DNA of 23,189 bases, taken from a virus. The stretch covers positions 1 to 23,189 of the IMG/VR virus record IMGVR_UViG_3300033153_003202. One strand, 5' to 3'. Positions 1-9,052 of this stretch are shown one piece after another; position 1 is the stretch's first letter; each line of letters begins with the position of its first letter. Below the pieces are notes generated by a model. That model saw only the letters and a program-made list of their open reading frames with translations. It did not search any database and was not told the DNA's origin. The position numbers and the translations under genes are program-made.

Positions 1-887
1 TTTGCGAAGGTAGGCTCTGCGCCTTGGTCTTCGACTAGGCCGGCGAAGTGCTCGTATATGTCTTCGACGTCGCCGGCGGCGTGGAGGGAGTTCCAGAACC
101 AGATGGCGGCGATGTCGCCGTCCATGCCGTTGGATGCCGCGTCGTACTTGACGCCGATAAACACGTTATCGCCGCTCTGAGCAGTTGTCCCGCCGGGAGC
201 TGCGGCAGCTGTACTGGCGTCTACGGTGCCTGAGGCATACATAGACACATCGCCATCATCGTCAATGGTTCCACAGGATAAGACCCAGCCGGCAAGGAGA
301 GTCGTCCAATCGTCAAATTCTACGCCCGTATTCCCGGCTGCGGTGTTCGCTATGAGTATGCGCGATCGGTCATTTGTCCCCTCAATGTAAAACAGCAACC
401 CTGGGTGGTTCCCTGCGTCTGTCCTAGCTTCCAATATCGTTTGAGTGAGACTATCATTCGAGGTTCTGAAGAGCGCGCAGGTGGAACAATCGGCGTCGTT
501 ACAGTCCGCAATTCCGTTCGAGTTACTGGTATAGAAGTCCGGCGTTGCGTCCTCAAACCTCACCGCCTGCATACATCCTGTCTTGCTCGCCCAGCCCGCT
601 GTGTCATCGTAGCAAAACGGCGTATCAATCCCGGTCGTCGGAGCGCCGGTCGCTGTGAACAGATGACTACTCTTCCCGCCCGCCCCGGTCGGATCGTCCC
701 CGTACCAGTACACGTCAGGCGCAGCCACTCCCGCCACCGGCCAGCTTGCCGCTGGATCTATGCCCGACTTATCCCCCTCCCAGCAGAACTCCGCGCCTGC
801 GCAGTAGTCGGCCACGCCGCTGTCGCCGACAAGCATGAACAGCGGCATTCCGATGACGCCTACGAGTAGCAACGCCGCCTTGATCAT
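1..887 (-). CDS. Secreted-type LamG/concanavalin-like protein, C-terminus cut by window edge
   Basis: Hand translation from the ATG at 887 gives an open frame of about 295 codons running off the left edge without a stop. The N-terminus (MIKAALLLVGVIGMPLFML..., then GVA-DYC) looks like a signal peptide, with Lys3, a long hydrophobic core and a plausible cleavage site near residue 26. The later part, including NVFIGVKYDAASNG, MDGDIAAIWFWN and a final EDIYEHFAGL, resembles the end of a LamG_3/concanavalin-like sugar-binding sandwich. About eight cysteines are spread through the visible part. The start overlaps the upstream gene's stop (ATGA), so it is probably translationally coupled and co-transcribed with the tail genes. 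A role in host recognition or surface binding is inferred. The coding frame is well supported; the exact function is not. Confidence 0.75.
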   Translation of the reverse strand, partial: MIKAALLLVGVIGMPLFMLVGDSGVADYCAGAEFCWEGDKSGIDPAASWPVAGVAAPDVYWYGDDPTGAGGKSSHLFTATGAPTTGIDTPFCYDDTAGWASKTGCMQAVRFEDATPDFYTSNSNGIADCNDADCSTCALFRTSNDSLTQTILEARTDAGNHPGLLFYIEGTNDRSRILIANTAAGNTGVEFDDWTTLLAGWVLSCGTIDDDGDVSMYASGTVDASTAAAAPGGTTAQSGDNVFIGVKYDAASNGMDGDIAAIWFWNSLHAAGDVEDIYEHFAGLVEDQGAEPTFA

Positions 888-2608
888 GGGATGGCCTTGA
901 GGTCCTGGACGTGCCCGATCTTGGCGTACGCCGCACCGTCATACCAAAACGTGATGTCGTCAACCGCGTCATCGGTACCAGTGATTGCCGTAAGGGCGAC
1001 GCCACCGGCCGTGTGAATGACCGGCGCAAATACGATAGTGCCGAGTTGCGTGCCCTGAATCACTCGCAAGAACATCCCGGTAGTAAGCGGGTTGCTCATG
1101 GTGACGGTCACGGTGCCCGACGCACCTTCGAGGTCAACGACCTGGGAATCGCCGGTTGACCAGTCTACCGTCGCCGCGTTGGTCGTAACCGTGTTGGTTG
1201 CGGGGACGGTGTAGGATGTTTGTGATCCGAATATCACCTCGCTGTGCGCCGTAATCCCGCCAGCGGGCGCAATAGTTAGCCGCGCGACTGGCGTCTGCGC
1301 GTTGTCGGGCGATGTCAAAAACACCAGCTCTGTCGGCATATCATCAGCGCCAGGCGTGCCGTCAACTATCGCCCTGATCTGCGCTCCAAGGGCCCCGTCT
1401 GTCCCGTCCCAACCGGCGAAATCAAGCTGCCCAATAATGTCATTGTTGGCAACGGCCGTCGGCGCGTCGTGTTCACCACGGGCACGCAATAGGATCATTG
1501 TGGTCGAATGCGTGTCCGACGCGCGATCGAGATAGGCAACATACCTGTTAGCCACATCTGCCCCATGGGACGACAGATCAAAAGTCTTGACCGTGCCGTT
1601 TACAGAGACACTTGCATGCGGCGTAGTGCCGATCCTCACTTCGGTTATCGCCACCGTGCCCAGCTCATCGATCGCGCTTTCGATCGTAGTCTCGGTTGTC
1701 GAGTCGATAGCGTCGATATTCTGGCAGGTGAGAGTTCCCGAAGAGTCGGAAAACGGGGTCGACGTCCCTACCACAAGGCCCGTGTTGCCCACTGTCACTT
1801 GAGTAAATCCTACGTTCGCATCAGTCGTCAGATCCTGGTTGCAAACACAGCCACCAACTTCAACATCAAGCGTGCCGGCCAGGGTGACGGTCTGGCTTTG
1901 GATGCTCGTCAGGTTCGCGCAGGTATCGATCGCGGCCTCTATGGTTGTTTCGGTTGTCGAGTCGAGAAGGTCGATATTGGTAAGGCTCAAAGTCCCCGAT
2001 GAGTCGGAAAACGGAACTGATGTGCCTATTGTCAGCCCATTCGATGCCGGAAGCGTCAACGCATCCAAATTCGTGTTGTCGCCTCGGCCCGTCTCGATAT
2101 AGTCGTTGTCTGCCTGCACGTACAACGCGATCCACGCGTCGGTTGTCAACGTCATGCCGCCCCACTTCTGATCCAGGTTGAAGTTGCCAGAGTCGACTAT
2201 GGTTGAACTATTGGCATTCGAGCCGCCGATCAAAAACACAGTTGACCCGGCTGTCGGGCTGTCCAAGTCCGTGATCACGGTTGCCCCAGTATTCGCTTGC
2301 GTGGTCCAAACATCGGCACCTGAAACACTGGGCGTCGCGTCGCCGTCTGCTACGGTGCCATAGGAATGGACAAGTGCGACATCGAATGTTGCCGTCGTGC
2401 CGTTCAGCGTCAGAGCATCCACGCCGCCGCAAACACAGACCCACGTGTCAGCCGCAGACCTCCAGCAATACGTATTCGGGTCGGCCAGCTTGTCGCCATA
2501 CAGCTTGCCGCCGTCAAGATCGACATCGCCTGCATCGATCTGCGGCAATGTGCCGCCAGCCCGCGGCAACGGACCTAGCAGCGCCAACAAAACAAAAAGA
2601 GTGTTCAT
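884..2608 (-). CDS. Tail-fibre-like repeat protein with hydrophobic N-terminal leader
   Basis: 574 residues starting at ATG 2608. The first 19 residues (MNTLFVLLALLGPLPRAGG) form a hydrophobic leader, but without a basic residue before the core. The body is rich in Gly, Thr, Ser, Asp and Val, as in fibrous beta-structured phage proteins. Two internal repeats are visible: each has a (T)PFSDSSGTL block followed by a DSTTETTIE(A/S)AID block. The C-terminal part has alternating beta-strand-like segments and a terminal FWYDGAAY motif often seen in fibre proteins. Seven cysteines lie in the first 320 residues, including two CVC pairs. It sits downstream of the tail-tip genes and overlaps the LamG-like gene by 4 bases. 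A tail fibre or receptor-binding accessory is likely; an exported protein is an alternative. No close family is recognised. Confidence 0.75.
   Translation of the reverse strand: MNTLFVLLALLGPLPRAGGTLPQIDAGDVDLDGGKLYGDKLADPNTYCWRSAADTWVCVCGGVDALTLNGTTATFDVALVHSYGTVADGDATPSVSGADVWTTQANTGATVITDLDSPTAGSTVFLIGGSNANSSTIVDSGNFNLDQKWGGMTLTTDAWIALYVQADNDYIETGRGDNTNLDALTLPASNGLTIGTSVPFSDSSGTLSLTNIDLLDSTTETTIEAAIDTCANLTSIQSQTVTLAGTLDVEVGGCVCNQDLTTDANVGFTQVTVGNTGLVVGTSTPFSDSSGTLTCQNIDAIDSTTETTIESAIDELGTVAITEVRIGTTPHASVSVNGTVKTFDLSSHGADVANRYVAYLDRASDTHSTTMILLRARGEHDAPTAVANNDIIGQLDFAGWDGTDGALGAQIRAIVDGTPGADDMPTELVFLTSPDNAQTPVARLTIAPAGGITAHSEVIFGSQTSYTVPATNTVTTNAATVDWSTGDSQVVDLEGASGTVTVTMSNPLTTGMFLRVIQGTQLGTIVFAPVIHTAGGVALTAITGTDDAVDDITFWYDGAAYAKIGHVQDLKAIP
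1671..2045. repeat. Two diverged direct repeats inside the fibre-like gene
   Basis: Segments at about 1671-1785 and 1929-2045 share long identical words such as cggttgtcgagtcga and gagtcggaaaacgg in the same order. They encode the paired PFSDSSGTL/DSTTETTIE repeats and look like an old in-frame duplication of a fibre module. Confidence 0.7.
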
Positions 2609-2612
2609 GTCA

Positions 2613-3020
2613 CTACCTCTTCTTCAAATTCAACGAACCGTAGAGGGTGAATGCGTCATCGGCCGAACCGCTCGCGAACGACGCAATCAACTTGACGTGG
2701 GTAAACCCAACTGTACGGATCGACCCCTCGAGGGTGATGCTAACGCCGCTCGTGTCTTTGATATTCGAATAATCCTTGAGCGTGCCGAGGCCGGCGGAAT
2801 CGAGGTTCTCGGCCTGCGCCTGTACCCACGTAGTGCCGCCGTTGTTCGACTTGTATGGCGTAATGGTGACGGCAGTAGCCGCGCCGTACGTCAGCGCACC
2901 CGCCCACGCGAATTCGTCCGCGTCGGTGCAGTCTTGCGCATCGGTCGTGCGGATCGCCAAGCTCGCGTTGCCTGCGATGCCGTCAAAAAGCTTTCCTAGT
3001 TGTCTGGTTGCGTATGGCAT
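2613..3020 (-). CDS. Small tail-associated protein of unknown function
   Basis: 135 residues starting at ATG 3020, with a good ribosome-binding site (TAGGAG, five bases upstream of the ATG). The sequence has alternating hydrophobic and Thr/Ser residues (for example ATAVTITPYKSNNGG and TVGFTHVKLIASF), suggesting a compact beta-sandwich. It has no membrane segment or signal peptide and ends in a basic LNLKKR. It lies 9 bases after the C1q-like tail protein and 4 bases before the fibre-like gene, so it belongs to the tail operon. It may be a tip or fibre-attachment protein; this is inferred from position only and I do not recognise the family. Confidence 0.8.
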   Translation of the reverse strand: MPYATRQLGKLFDGIAGNASLAIRTTDAQDCTDADEFAWAGALTYGAATAVTITPYKSNNGGTTWVQAQAENLDSAGLGTLKDYSNIKDTSGVSITLEGSIRTVGFTHVKLIASFASGSADDAFTLYGSLNLKKR

Positions 3021-3029
3021 TGGTTTCTC

Positions 3030-3869
3030 CTATGGGATCGTGATTTCATGGCCGTTAAACCATGTGTCGGCCTGCGCCGCTGATGTGTTCCGTGCAGCGC
3101 CAGCCGCTTGGTAGCAATAGACCTCTACGGCATCACCAGCGAGCAACGGGATATCGGCCGAACCGCCAACCGTGGGGTTGCTTGCCGCCACCCCCCCCAG
3201 TTCCATTGTTAGAATTTTGCGGGACGGGGCGGCGTTGACGTAGTATGTGGCGGTTACCGGCGTATCCTGAACCGCTGCTACAATAGTGACGGCGGTGTCA
3301 AAATGGAACAGGCCATCCCATGGTGCTGTGAATGTGCTCCCGGCAAAATTCCTGCCGTGGTCATGGGTCTCGGTTGCAAACAGAACCTTGGTAAACACGC
3401 CATTACCGAGAGCCGTTGCACCAGACGCCCACGCCCCGAATGCTAGCGGGACCTCTCGGTAGGTGTAGTGATCGACGTAGAGGTCAAAGCCAGCGCCAGA
3501 CTTTCCGAATATCGGCTTGATGTAGCGGGTGTTGACGTGGAATGAACCGATAACAGTATTTTTCAACTCCCAGGCTGCGGCGCCATTCGCCGTCCCGATA
3601 GACTCAGAAACAAGAACTATTGCCTTATCCTTGTCGTATTCCTTGGTGCCGTAACTGACGTTATCGCCGGGATTTGCCCTGCTTGCGTAATACCCAATGG
3701 AGCGTCTGTACGGCCGCCCGTTGTTGACCGGGATAAACTCCTTTGTAATGAGCTTGCCCGCTGCCGACGCGGCAGGGAACAAAACCGAATAGGCACCGCT
3801 CAACACCTGCGCGGAACTCCGCTCGGCGTCGATGTCCCATGTTCCGACGTCCATTTCCCAAACGCTCAT
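3030..3869 (-). CDS. Tail tip/fibre protein with C-terminal C1q-like domain
   Basis: The open frame extends upstream to 4175, but those extra 102 codons overlap the end of the hub gene and have shadow-like Arg/Ser/Pro composition. ATG 3869, 13 bases after the hub stop, is the sensible start and gives 279 residues. Residues about 20-130 look like a carbohydrate-binding beta-sandwich (SGAYSVLFP, EFIPVNNGRPYR). Residues about 150-279 follow the C1q/TNF-like jelly-roll pattern: FTAPWDGLFHFDTAV, then YYVN, then PLLAGDAVEVYCYQ, then a final WFNGHEITI. Such domains are found as trimeric receptor-binding heads in phage tail proteins. Being directly downstream of the hub fits a host-binding role. The domain is assigned by pattern, not by a search. 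Confidence 0.75.
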   Translation of the reverse strand: MSVWEMDVGTWDIDAERSSAQVLSGAYSVLFPAASAAGKLITKEFIPVNNGRPYRRSIGYYASRANPGDNVSYGTKEYDKDKAIVLVSESIGTANGAAAWELKNTVIGSFHVNTRYIKPIFGKSGAGFDLYVDHYTYREVPLAFGAWASGATALGNGVFTKVLFATETHDHGRNFAGSTFTAPWDGLFHFDTAVTIVAAVQDTPVTATYYVNAAPSRKILTMELGGVAASNPTVGGSADIPLLAGDAVEVYCYQAAGAARNTSAAQADTWFNGHEITIP

Positions 3870-3882
3870 ATCAAAGCCGCCG

Positions 3883-6057
3883 TCATGGTGGGTAGTTGGA
3901 TCCAGCCTGCCACTGGATGAACATTGCGTTAGGAACAATATTGCCGCTGTTGTCAGTTTCGAAACTGAGCTGTGTTGCCTCCACTGATGACTCGACAAGC
4001 TTGGCCCCCTGCACCGGCTCGGTTGGCGCGACATCGGTGTCAATCGACGTGATTGCGGCAGCGCCGGTTGTGACAACGGCCAGCAGTACCTGATTGGATG
4101 ACTGGTAAGGCGCCGCGGCTGCATTATTGACCGCGGAATATGTGATCCCGTTCGTGTCCAAGTCCAGGGTGACATACGTGTCCTTGGACGCCGTATACGT
4201 GTGCGTTGTCGCCTCGGGAATTATGGCCATCGCATCGCCGTTCGATGCGTAACCCACCGCAAGGCTCCCACCCAACCCTGCCGTTTGCGTGACATCGCAA
4301 CCATCGAGGATTGCCCCTTGCACCACGTCTTGCTGAACTGCCTGCCCCCTGGTTGTGTCTATCGCCAATGGCGAGGTGAGCCCGGTTCGCGTGAGTACAT
4401 TGATCCCGGCATATGCAAGCTTCCACTCAATGCGGCCGGTACCGTCGAACAAGTGCACTTTCTTGCCTATGATCTCCCACTTCTTTGCACTGGTGATGCC
4501 GTCAAGTCCGTATGTGACAAACTGATCTGTAGTCAGCGATACCAAATCGCCAATCTGATACGGGAACTTTCGAAGGTTTGTTGCCACTTCAACGATTGGC
4601 GCGCCGTAACCGAAACGCTCCAACAGTTCATCACAAAGCATGACGATCGGAGTGATATCGTACACCATGGTATTGGTGTTGACGTGCGCGCTGATTGACG
4701 TACCTAGCTGATTGCGCGAAGCTGCGCCAATCGTTACACGCCCATCCCATCCGCTCTCTTCAGTCCAACCACTATCCGGATCCCAGAAGTAAGCCGACAC
4801 GTCATCGACTGTGCCGCGGGTCAGGCTGGTGACTTTGACAATTTCGGCATTGCCAATATCTTGAACGTGCGTGCTGTCGAGCAACAGATAGACAGGGTGC
4901 CCTGCGTTGATTACCAACCCCGCTTTATTCCCGCTGAGTGCATGCGTGGTCACCCCGTACAATGTAAACGCCACAGGGTCGGTGATGTTATCCACGTCGG
5001 CAGCCAGCCGCATAACCGAAGATACCCAAGGCGTCGAGAACTTGTACGAATGGATCCGCTCGGTTTCACCTGGGTAGGCATACGCCGCTTGCGATCCTGT
5101 TTCGTCGGCTCTGTAGGATTGTTTCCAGTTACCATCGGGGCCAGTGCCATCAAAGTTGACAACGATTCTGTTGACTATGTTCTCGTCCAGTGCATCTTGC
5201 TTGAACGAGCCCGGCAGGAAGTCGTCATCCGTCCAATCATCCGCGGCTGATGCAGCAGAATCAAAACGCACAAACTTGGCATCCCCATCTTCGTCGTTTA
5301 CAAGATGTCCGTTGAGTAGCTTCGTGATGGACTGCGCCACGTCAAAGGCGCTTGTGGGCTCGTGCACGCCTCCCCAATCACGCCACCTCTTGGGGTCATC
5401 CATGCTCAAGTTGTTGGCGTATGCACCCGCGGCCATGGATGTAGTGCGCGACACCAGCAGATGCTCAATGTCATCGTATTCGAGCTGCGTTGGGTCGAAG
5501 CTATTCGCGTTGAAGGATACCGCTCCTCCCTTTTCCAGCACTCCTCCACCGGCTCCATCATACAGGCATTCCAGTGGGTGCGTGTTGTACCAAAACCCTG
5601 TTATTTTGTTCAGCTCAAGTATCTGGGATTGCCCTAGGGCCACGAGCTTGATCGTGTGACCGTCCGTAGGCTCTATGCTGTCAATAACACCGTTTTTGAA
5701 CAACGCTACAAAGTCGGTTTCGTCCAACTCGGCAGCACCTAACCACAACTCCACCTTCTGGCCTGCCAAACGATAGTTGACAATCACTGGGCGCAACCAC
5801 GCGTCATCAACATCGATAATCAGCCCGGTGTTTTTCATATCGCGCGTTAGGGGATTCAACTCACCGCCAATCGGATCGATCCTTTGAATCGCCGCTGGTA
5901 TGTCCCCTAGGTCATAAAGGTCCGAACCCGAGTCCATATTGCCAGCGCCGATAGTCTTGAAGGTCGTAGGCCCCGCGCCTTCCGTGATCTCCATGTAGAT
6001 ACGGATCCTCGCACCGTCTCGGCAGACAGCTTGGTACCACGCATCTGATGGGGACAT
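3883..6057 (-). CDS. Tail hub / tip protein (tail-associated structural protein)
   Basis: 724 residues from ATG 6057. A GTG at 6063, in frame and overlapping the previous stop, is an alternative start; the GGAG site lies 10 bases before the ATG and 4 before the GTG. The N-terminal 150 residues (WYQAVCRDGARIRIYMEI, VELWLGAAELDETDFVALFKNG, IKLVALGQSQILEL) have the beta-rich look of baseplate-hub or tail-tip proteins. A central region has TRGTVDDVSAYFWDPDSGW. The C-terminal 170 residues (ATTHTYTASKDTYVTLD, then APTEPVQGAKLV) resemble fibre-like modules. It follows the tape measure and distal tail genes, where siphophages encode the hub. It probably forms the tail tip and may anchor the C1q-like protein encoded next. 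Confidence 0.65.
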   Translation of the reverse strand: MSPSDAWYQAVCRDGARIRIYMEITEGAGPTTFKTIGAGNMDSGSDLYDLGDIPAAIQRIDPIGGELNPLTRDMKNTGLIIDVDDAWLRPVIVNYRLAGQKVELWLGAAELDETDFVALFKNGVIDSIEPTDGHTIKLVALGQSQILELNKITGFWYNTHPLECLYDGAGGGVLEKGGAVSFNANSFDPTQLEYDDIEHLLVSRTTSMAAGAYANNLSMDDPKRWRDWGGVHEPTSAFDVAQSITKLLNGHLVNDEDGDAKFVRFDSAASAADDWTDDDFLPGSFKQDALDENIVNRIVVNFDGTGPDGNWKQSYRADETGSQAAYAYPGETERIHSYKFSTPWVSSVMRLAADVDNITDPVAFTLYGVTTHALSGNKAGLVINAGHPVYLLLDSTHVQDIGNAEIVKVTSLTRGTVDDVSAYFWDPDSGWTEESGWDGRVTIGAASRNQLGTSISAHVNTNTMVYDITPIVMLCDELLERFGYGAPIVEVATNLRKFPYQIGDLVSLTTDQFVTYGLDGITSAKKWEIIGKKVHLFDGTGRIEWKLAYAGINVLTRTGLTSPLAIDTTRGQAVQQDVVQGAILDGCDVTQTAGLGGSLAVGYASNGDAMAIIPEATTHTYTASKDTYVTLDLDTNGITYSAVNNAAAAPYQSSNQVLLAVVTTGAAAITSIDTDVAPTEPVQGAKLVESSVEATQLSFETDNSGNIVPNAMFIQWQAGSNYPP

Positions 6058-6062
6058 CGCCA

Positions 6063-7013
6063 CTATTCATTCTCCAAAAAGAAGGCCTCAGTGCCTTGCT
6101 CTTCGCCGAAGATACTCACTGTGCGTTCGGTGAATCCAGCGCTTGGCATGTCGAGATCGGTTGGCTTGCTTATCATCCTCCAGCCTGCCGGAGCCGTCGT
6201 AGGCTTGTCGATGAAGACAAAATTCCCACGCGTCGCCTTGAACCACGCCTTGAAGTCTGCAATGCGCGCGGCTTCCCATGCCGGGAACGTGGCAATGAGG
6301 TCGTGGCGGTTCTGATGATGGATAACAGCATGACGAACACCACCCATGGTGCGCGACGCTGCAACTTCATCGTGTAGGCCAATATCGTCGTATGGGTTGG
6401 ATGGCTGTGTCTTGGTTTGGTATCTTTGGGCCAGCACCAGCTCTCCAACTTGCGGCACGAAATCGCCAGCTCCGTTGTCGAGCTTCAACCAAACATAACG
6501 CGCTGTGTACCTGTTTGGTCCGGCATCGGCACCCACGTCATGCGCCCGACCGCCATCGGCCCCATGTGCAAGGGACAGATCCACCAACCGCGTGTCGTCG
6601 GACGGTGCGCCGAAGTCACCAATCTCGGTCAAGCTCGTTCGGAATGTGTTATCGTCCGATATCTCAAGCGTCACAGCGTCAACGGCAGCGGTCCCGAAGT
6701 TGTGCCCGATGATGAAAGCACAGTCGAACGTAACGGACACGCCAAGATCAAAACCAAGAAACCAAACGCTGTCAGTTGTCACGCCATCGGTTTTCGTGAC
6801 GTAGCCCGGGTAGCCATCGTGCGATCTCAGTACTGGGAAATCACTGTCGACCCGACTGGTCCACGACGTGATATCATTGGCCCCCACGACATCGTCTTCA
6901 ATCCACTTCTCGTGTGTCGGGGCAATGGGGATAGTCTGTACCGCAAGCAACGGATAATCGGCCGCGAGCCACGTTTGCTCATCTGCACTGACATCTGCAA
7001 ACGACCACGCCAC
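6063..7013 (-). CDS. Distal-tail-like protein with galactose-binding-like domain
   Basis: 316 residues from GTG 7013. The start is supported by a strong GGAGG site 7 bases upstream, lying inside the last codons of the tape measure gene. Residues about 60-175 (VWFLGFDLGVSVTFDCAFIIGHNF, then VTLEISDDNTF, later TARYVWLKLDN) match the look of a discoidin/F5-8-type galactose-binding fold, in which strands end with YVWLKL. The C-terminal third (RHDLIATFPAWEAARIADFK, then NFVFIDKPT) resembles the end of siphophage tail proteins encoded just after the tape measure. It would sit at the tail tip between tube and hub. The distal-tail assignment rests mainly on position. Confidence 0.6.
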   Translation of the reverse strand: MAWSFADVSADEQTWLAADYPLLAVQTIPIAPTHEKWIEDDVVGANDITSWTSRVDSDFPVLRSHDGYPGYVTKTDGVTTDSVWFLGFDLGVSVTFDCAFIIGHNFGTAAVDAVTLEISDDNTFRTSLTEIGDFGAPSDDTRLVDLSLAHGADGGRAHDVGADAGPNRYTARYVWLKLDNGAGDFVPQVGELVLAQRYQTKTQPSNPYDDIGLHDEVAASRTMGGVRHAVIHHQNRHDLIATFPAWEAARIADFKAWFKATRGNFVFIDKPTTAPAGWRMISKPTDLDMPSAGFTERTVSIFGEEQGTEAFFLENE

Positions 7014-7014
7014 G

Positions 7015-8964
7015 TCACATCCTCCAACGGTCTAGGCGCTTTTGCATTTTGTTTACGTCTTGCACGCCCTGTGCGTATTGACCTGATGTCTGGGGCACCA
7101 CGGAGTCCGCATGGTAGTGCATGTGTGTGTTGCCGCTGCCCGCCGCTACCGGTGCCGCCGACTCGCGGCTTTCGAGCACATCGGCAAGACGTTGGATCAC
7201 GCCAGTCTGCCCGCGCTGCAAGACGCCCTCGCCATGTTGCACGAGTGTCCCGACCGAGTCGACACCGGGCACGCCGCCCATAACCACGCCGCCCATTGCT
7301 GCCTTTGGGATTTGAGCCATGTACCCTTTGATGAGTCCGAATATAATACCCGCGGCCACCGTGGCCATTATCGGGCCGATAATGGGGATGCCTGCTTGAG
7401 AGAATGCGCTTGCCGCTGCACCAGAAGCCGCATACGACATGACAGCAACTTGCGCTGCATCAATGACAGCCATTGTCATACGTCGGCCGGCATCTTCTGA
7501 ACCCATGGCGATATCAATAAAAGCCTGCGTCATAACGCCGGCTACGGCTTGCGCTGCTGCCTGATTAGCGGATAACCACTCTTGCAGTCTGGCGTCTTCG
7601 TTTTTGGCTGCCGCCTCTTGTGCGTCCGCGATCTTATCTATGTTCGCGATTCGACGTTCTGTGAATCTGTCGAGTGCGGACATTTTCTCTTCTAGCTCAT
7701 TCTTCTTTTCCTCACCAAGACCACCACCTGCTTTACCCGGTGCGCCACCTACCCCTTTGCCTGCTTCCCCTAGCTCCCCCAACGCCGCCGCCGTCTGCAA
7801 CACCTTCCCTCGATACCTCTCCACCGCCTCGGCCGCCTTGTCTGTGGCACTGCTGATATTGACCATCGACTGCGCGCCTTTTTCGATGCTGTCTTCCAAT
7901 GTAACAGCGAGCATCTCAGCCGCTTCACCCACAGACGCAATGCCGTCACGCAACGGATTTGTATCGAGCTTCCCTAGCTTAACCAGGATATCGAATATCT
8001 TGTTGAACGGCGTCATGGTCAATTCAGCCACTGCTATCAGTTGCTGAAAACCCCGGACCAATCCGAGTATCATCACCTCGCCGATTATCTTGATCCCCTT
8101 GAACACGTTGATCAGAAACCCGCCAACCTTAATCACGGCTTTGATCGAAAAGATGATCGCCGCAAATGATTCATCCATGAAGTCAAGCTTGCCCGCAGAC
8201 GCTTCAACCTTGACAGTCATCTCAGCAATGAAGCGACTCAATTCGATGATGATAGCGCGCAACAACTTGCTGTCGGTCGTGACTGCGCCGATGGCTTCGC
8301 GGAAGTCACCAAACGTGTTGCTGAGTTGTGTCATGGCGCCCGAGTAGGTCTGAGCCTTCGCCGCCGCAGCGCCTCCGAATTGCTCGTTGATCATTTTGAG
8401 ACCGATAGCGAATTGCTTTGATTTCGGAATCGACTGGTCAACCTTGATTCCAAACGTCGCCAATCCAGCCGCGCCCTCTTTCGACGCCACAGACAATGCC
8501 TGCATGACTGGCTTGACATCTTGTCCGAGCACTGCCGCAATATCGGTTGCGGCCGTAACGGTATCCTCTAGCTGTTTACCAACGAGGCCGAACCGTACGC
8601 CCATCGCCGCTGTGGCAATTGTCGCCTCATCGCCTACTGTCGACACAGCCTGTAGTTCTGACGCGAAATCAGCAATGCGTTGCGTGGCAGCGGCTACGTC
8701 TTCCTCCCCTGTTTGCCTGAGTGCCGATGACAGATCCTGCAACGCATCCTGCTGAATCGACGCAAGTCGAATGCTCTCCTTCATCCAATTGTGCAAACCT
8801 TTGAACGCCACAAACGCAACAACCGCCGCACCAACGACCTTGAGGGCTTTGCCAAGCCCGCCCATTTTCTTCCCGAACGTCTCAGCATTTTTACTGGCGC
8901 TATCGAAGCCCTTTTTTGATTTGTCTTCGGCCTCGATTTCGATTCCGACTTCGCCGTCAGACAT
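7015..8964 (-). CDS. Tail tape measure protein
   Basis: 649 residues from ATG 8964. It is mostly helical, rich in Ala, Gly, Lys and Glu. A hydrophobic stretch near residues 40-58 (ALKVVGAAVVAFVAF) and another in the C-terminal part (AGIPIIGPIMATVAAGIIFG) are typical of tape measures, which fill the tube and contact the membrane at DNA entry. The N-terminus is charged (EVGIEIEAEDKSKKGFDSA), as in the family. The C-terminus has a GGVVMGGVPGVDSV.TLVQHGE.V motif of the kind often seen at tape-measure ends. It lies directly after the G/GT chaperone genes. It is short for the family; at about 1.5 angstroms per residue a tail near 100 nm would be expected. Confidence 0.9.
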   Translation of the reverse strand: MSDGEVGIEIEAEDKSKKGFDSASKNAETFGKKMGGLGKALKVVGAAVVAFVAFKGLHNWMKESIRLASIQQDALQDLSSALRQTGEEDVAAATQRIADFASELQAVSTVGDEATIATAAMGVRFGLVGKQLEDTVTAATDIAAVLGQDVKPVMQALSVASKEGAAGLATFGIKVDQSIPKSKQFAIGLKMINEQFGGAAAAKAQTYSGAMTQLSNTFGDFREAIGAVTTDSKLLRAIIIELSRFIAEMTVKVEASAGKLDFMDESFAAIIFSIKAVIKVGGFLINVFKGIKIIGEVMILGLVRGFQQLIAVAELTMTPFNKIFDILVKLGKLDTNPLRDGIASVGEAAEMLAVTLEDSIEKGAQSMVNISSATDKAAEAVERYRGKVLQTAAALGELGEAGKGVGGAPGKAGGGLGEEKKNELEEKMSALDRFTERRIANIDKIADAQEAAAKNEDARLQEWLSANQAAAQAVAGVMTQAFIDIAMGSEDAGRRMTMAVIDAAQVAVMSYAASGAAASAFSQAGIPIIGPIMATVAAGIIFGLIKGYMAQIPKAAMGGVVMGGVPGVDSVGTLVQHGEGVLQRGQTGVIQRLADVLESRESAAPVAAGSGNTHMHYHADSVVPQTSGQYAQGVQDVNKMQKRLDRWRM

Positions 8965-9052
8965 GACAAACCTCGATTAAATTGGCGGCGGGGCACGCCG
9001 AAGCATATCGATTACGAGGCAGAAACCGACTACCCCAGCCGCCAAAGCTCAT
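8957..9052 (-). CDS. Possible 31-residue ORF between chaperone and tape measure
   Basis: The ATG at 9052 overlaps the stop of the T frame (ATGA) and the frame ends at 8957, overlapping the tape measure start by 8 bases. The predicted peptide begins MSFGGWGSRFLPRNRY and contains two Cys. Without it there would be an 84-base gap in an otherwise tightly packed operon. Coupled stop-start overlaps at both ends favour a real gene, but its length is close to chance and I do not recognise it. Alternatively the stretch only holds the tape measure ribosome-binding site (GAGG, about 7 bases upstream of ATG 8964). Confidence 0.4.
   Translation of the reverse strand: MSFGGWGSRFLPRNRYASACPAANLIEVCHV

Noticed and set aside
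405-869. 154-codon plus-strand frame
   Set aside because: It is antisense to the LamG-like gene, which has a start coupled to its neighbour and recognisable protein content.
3870-4175. N-terminal 102 codons of the C1q-like frame
   Set aside because: They overlap the hub gene's coding end in another frame and have shadow composition. ATG 3869 is the better start.
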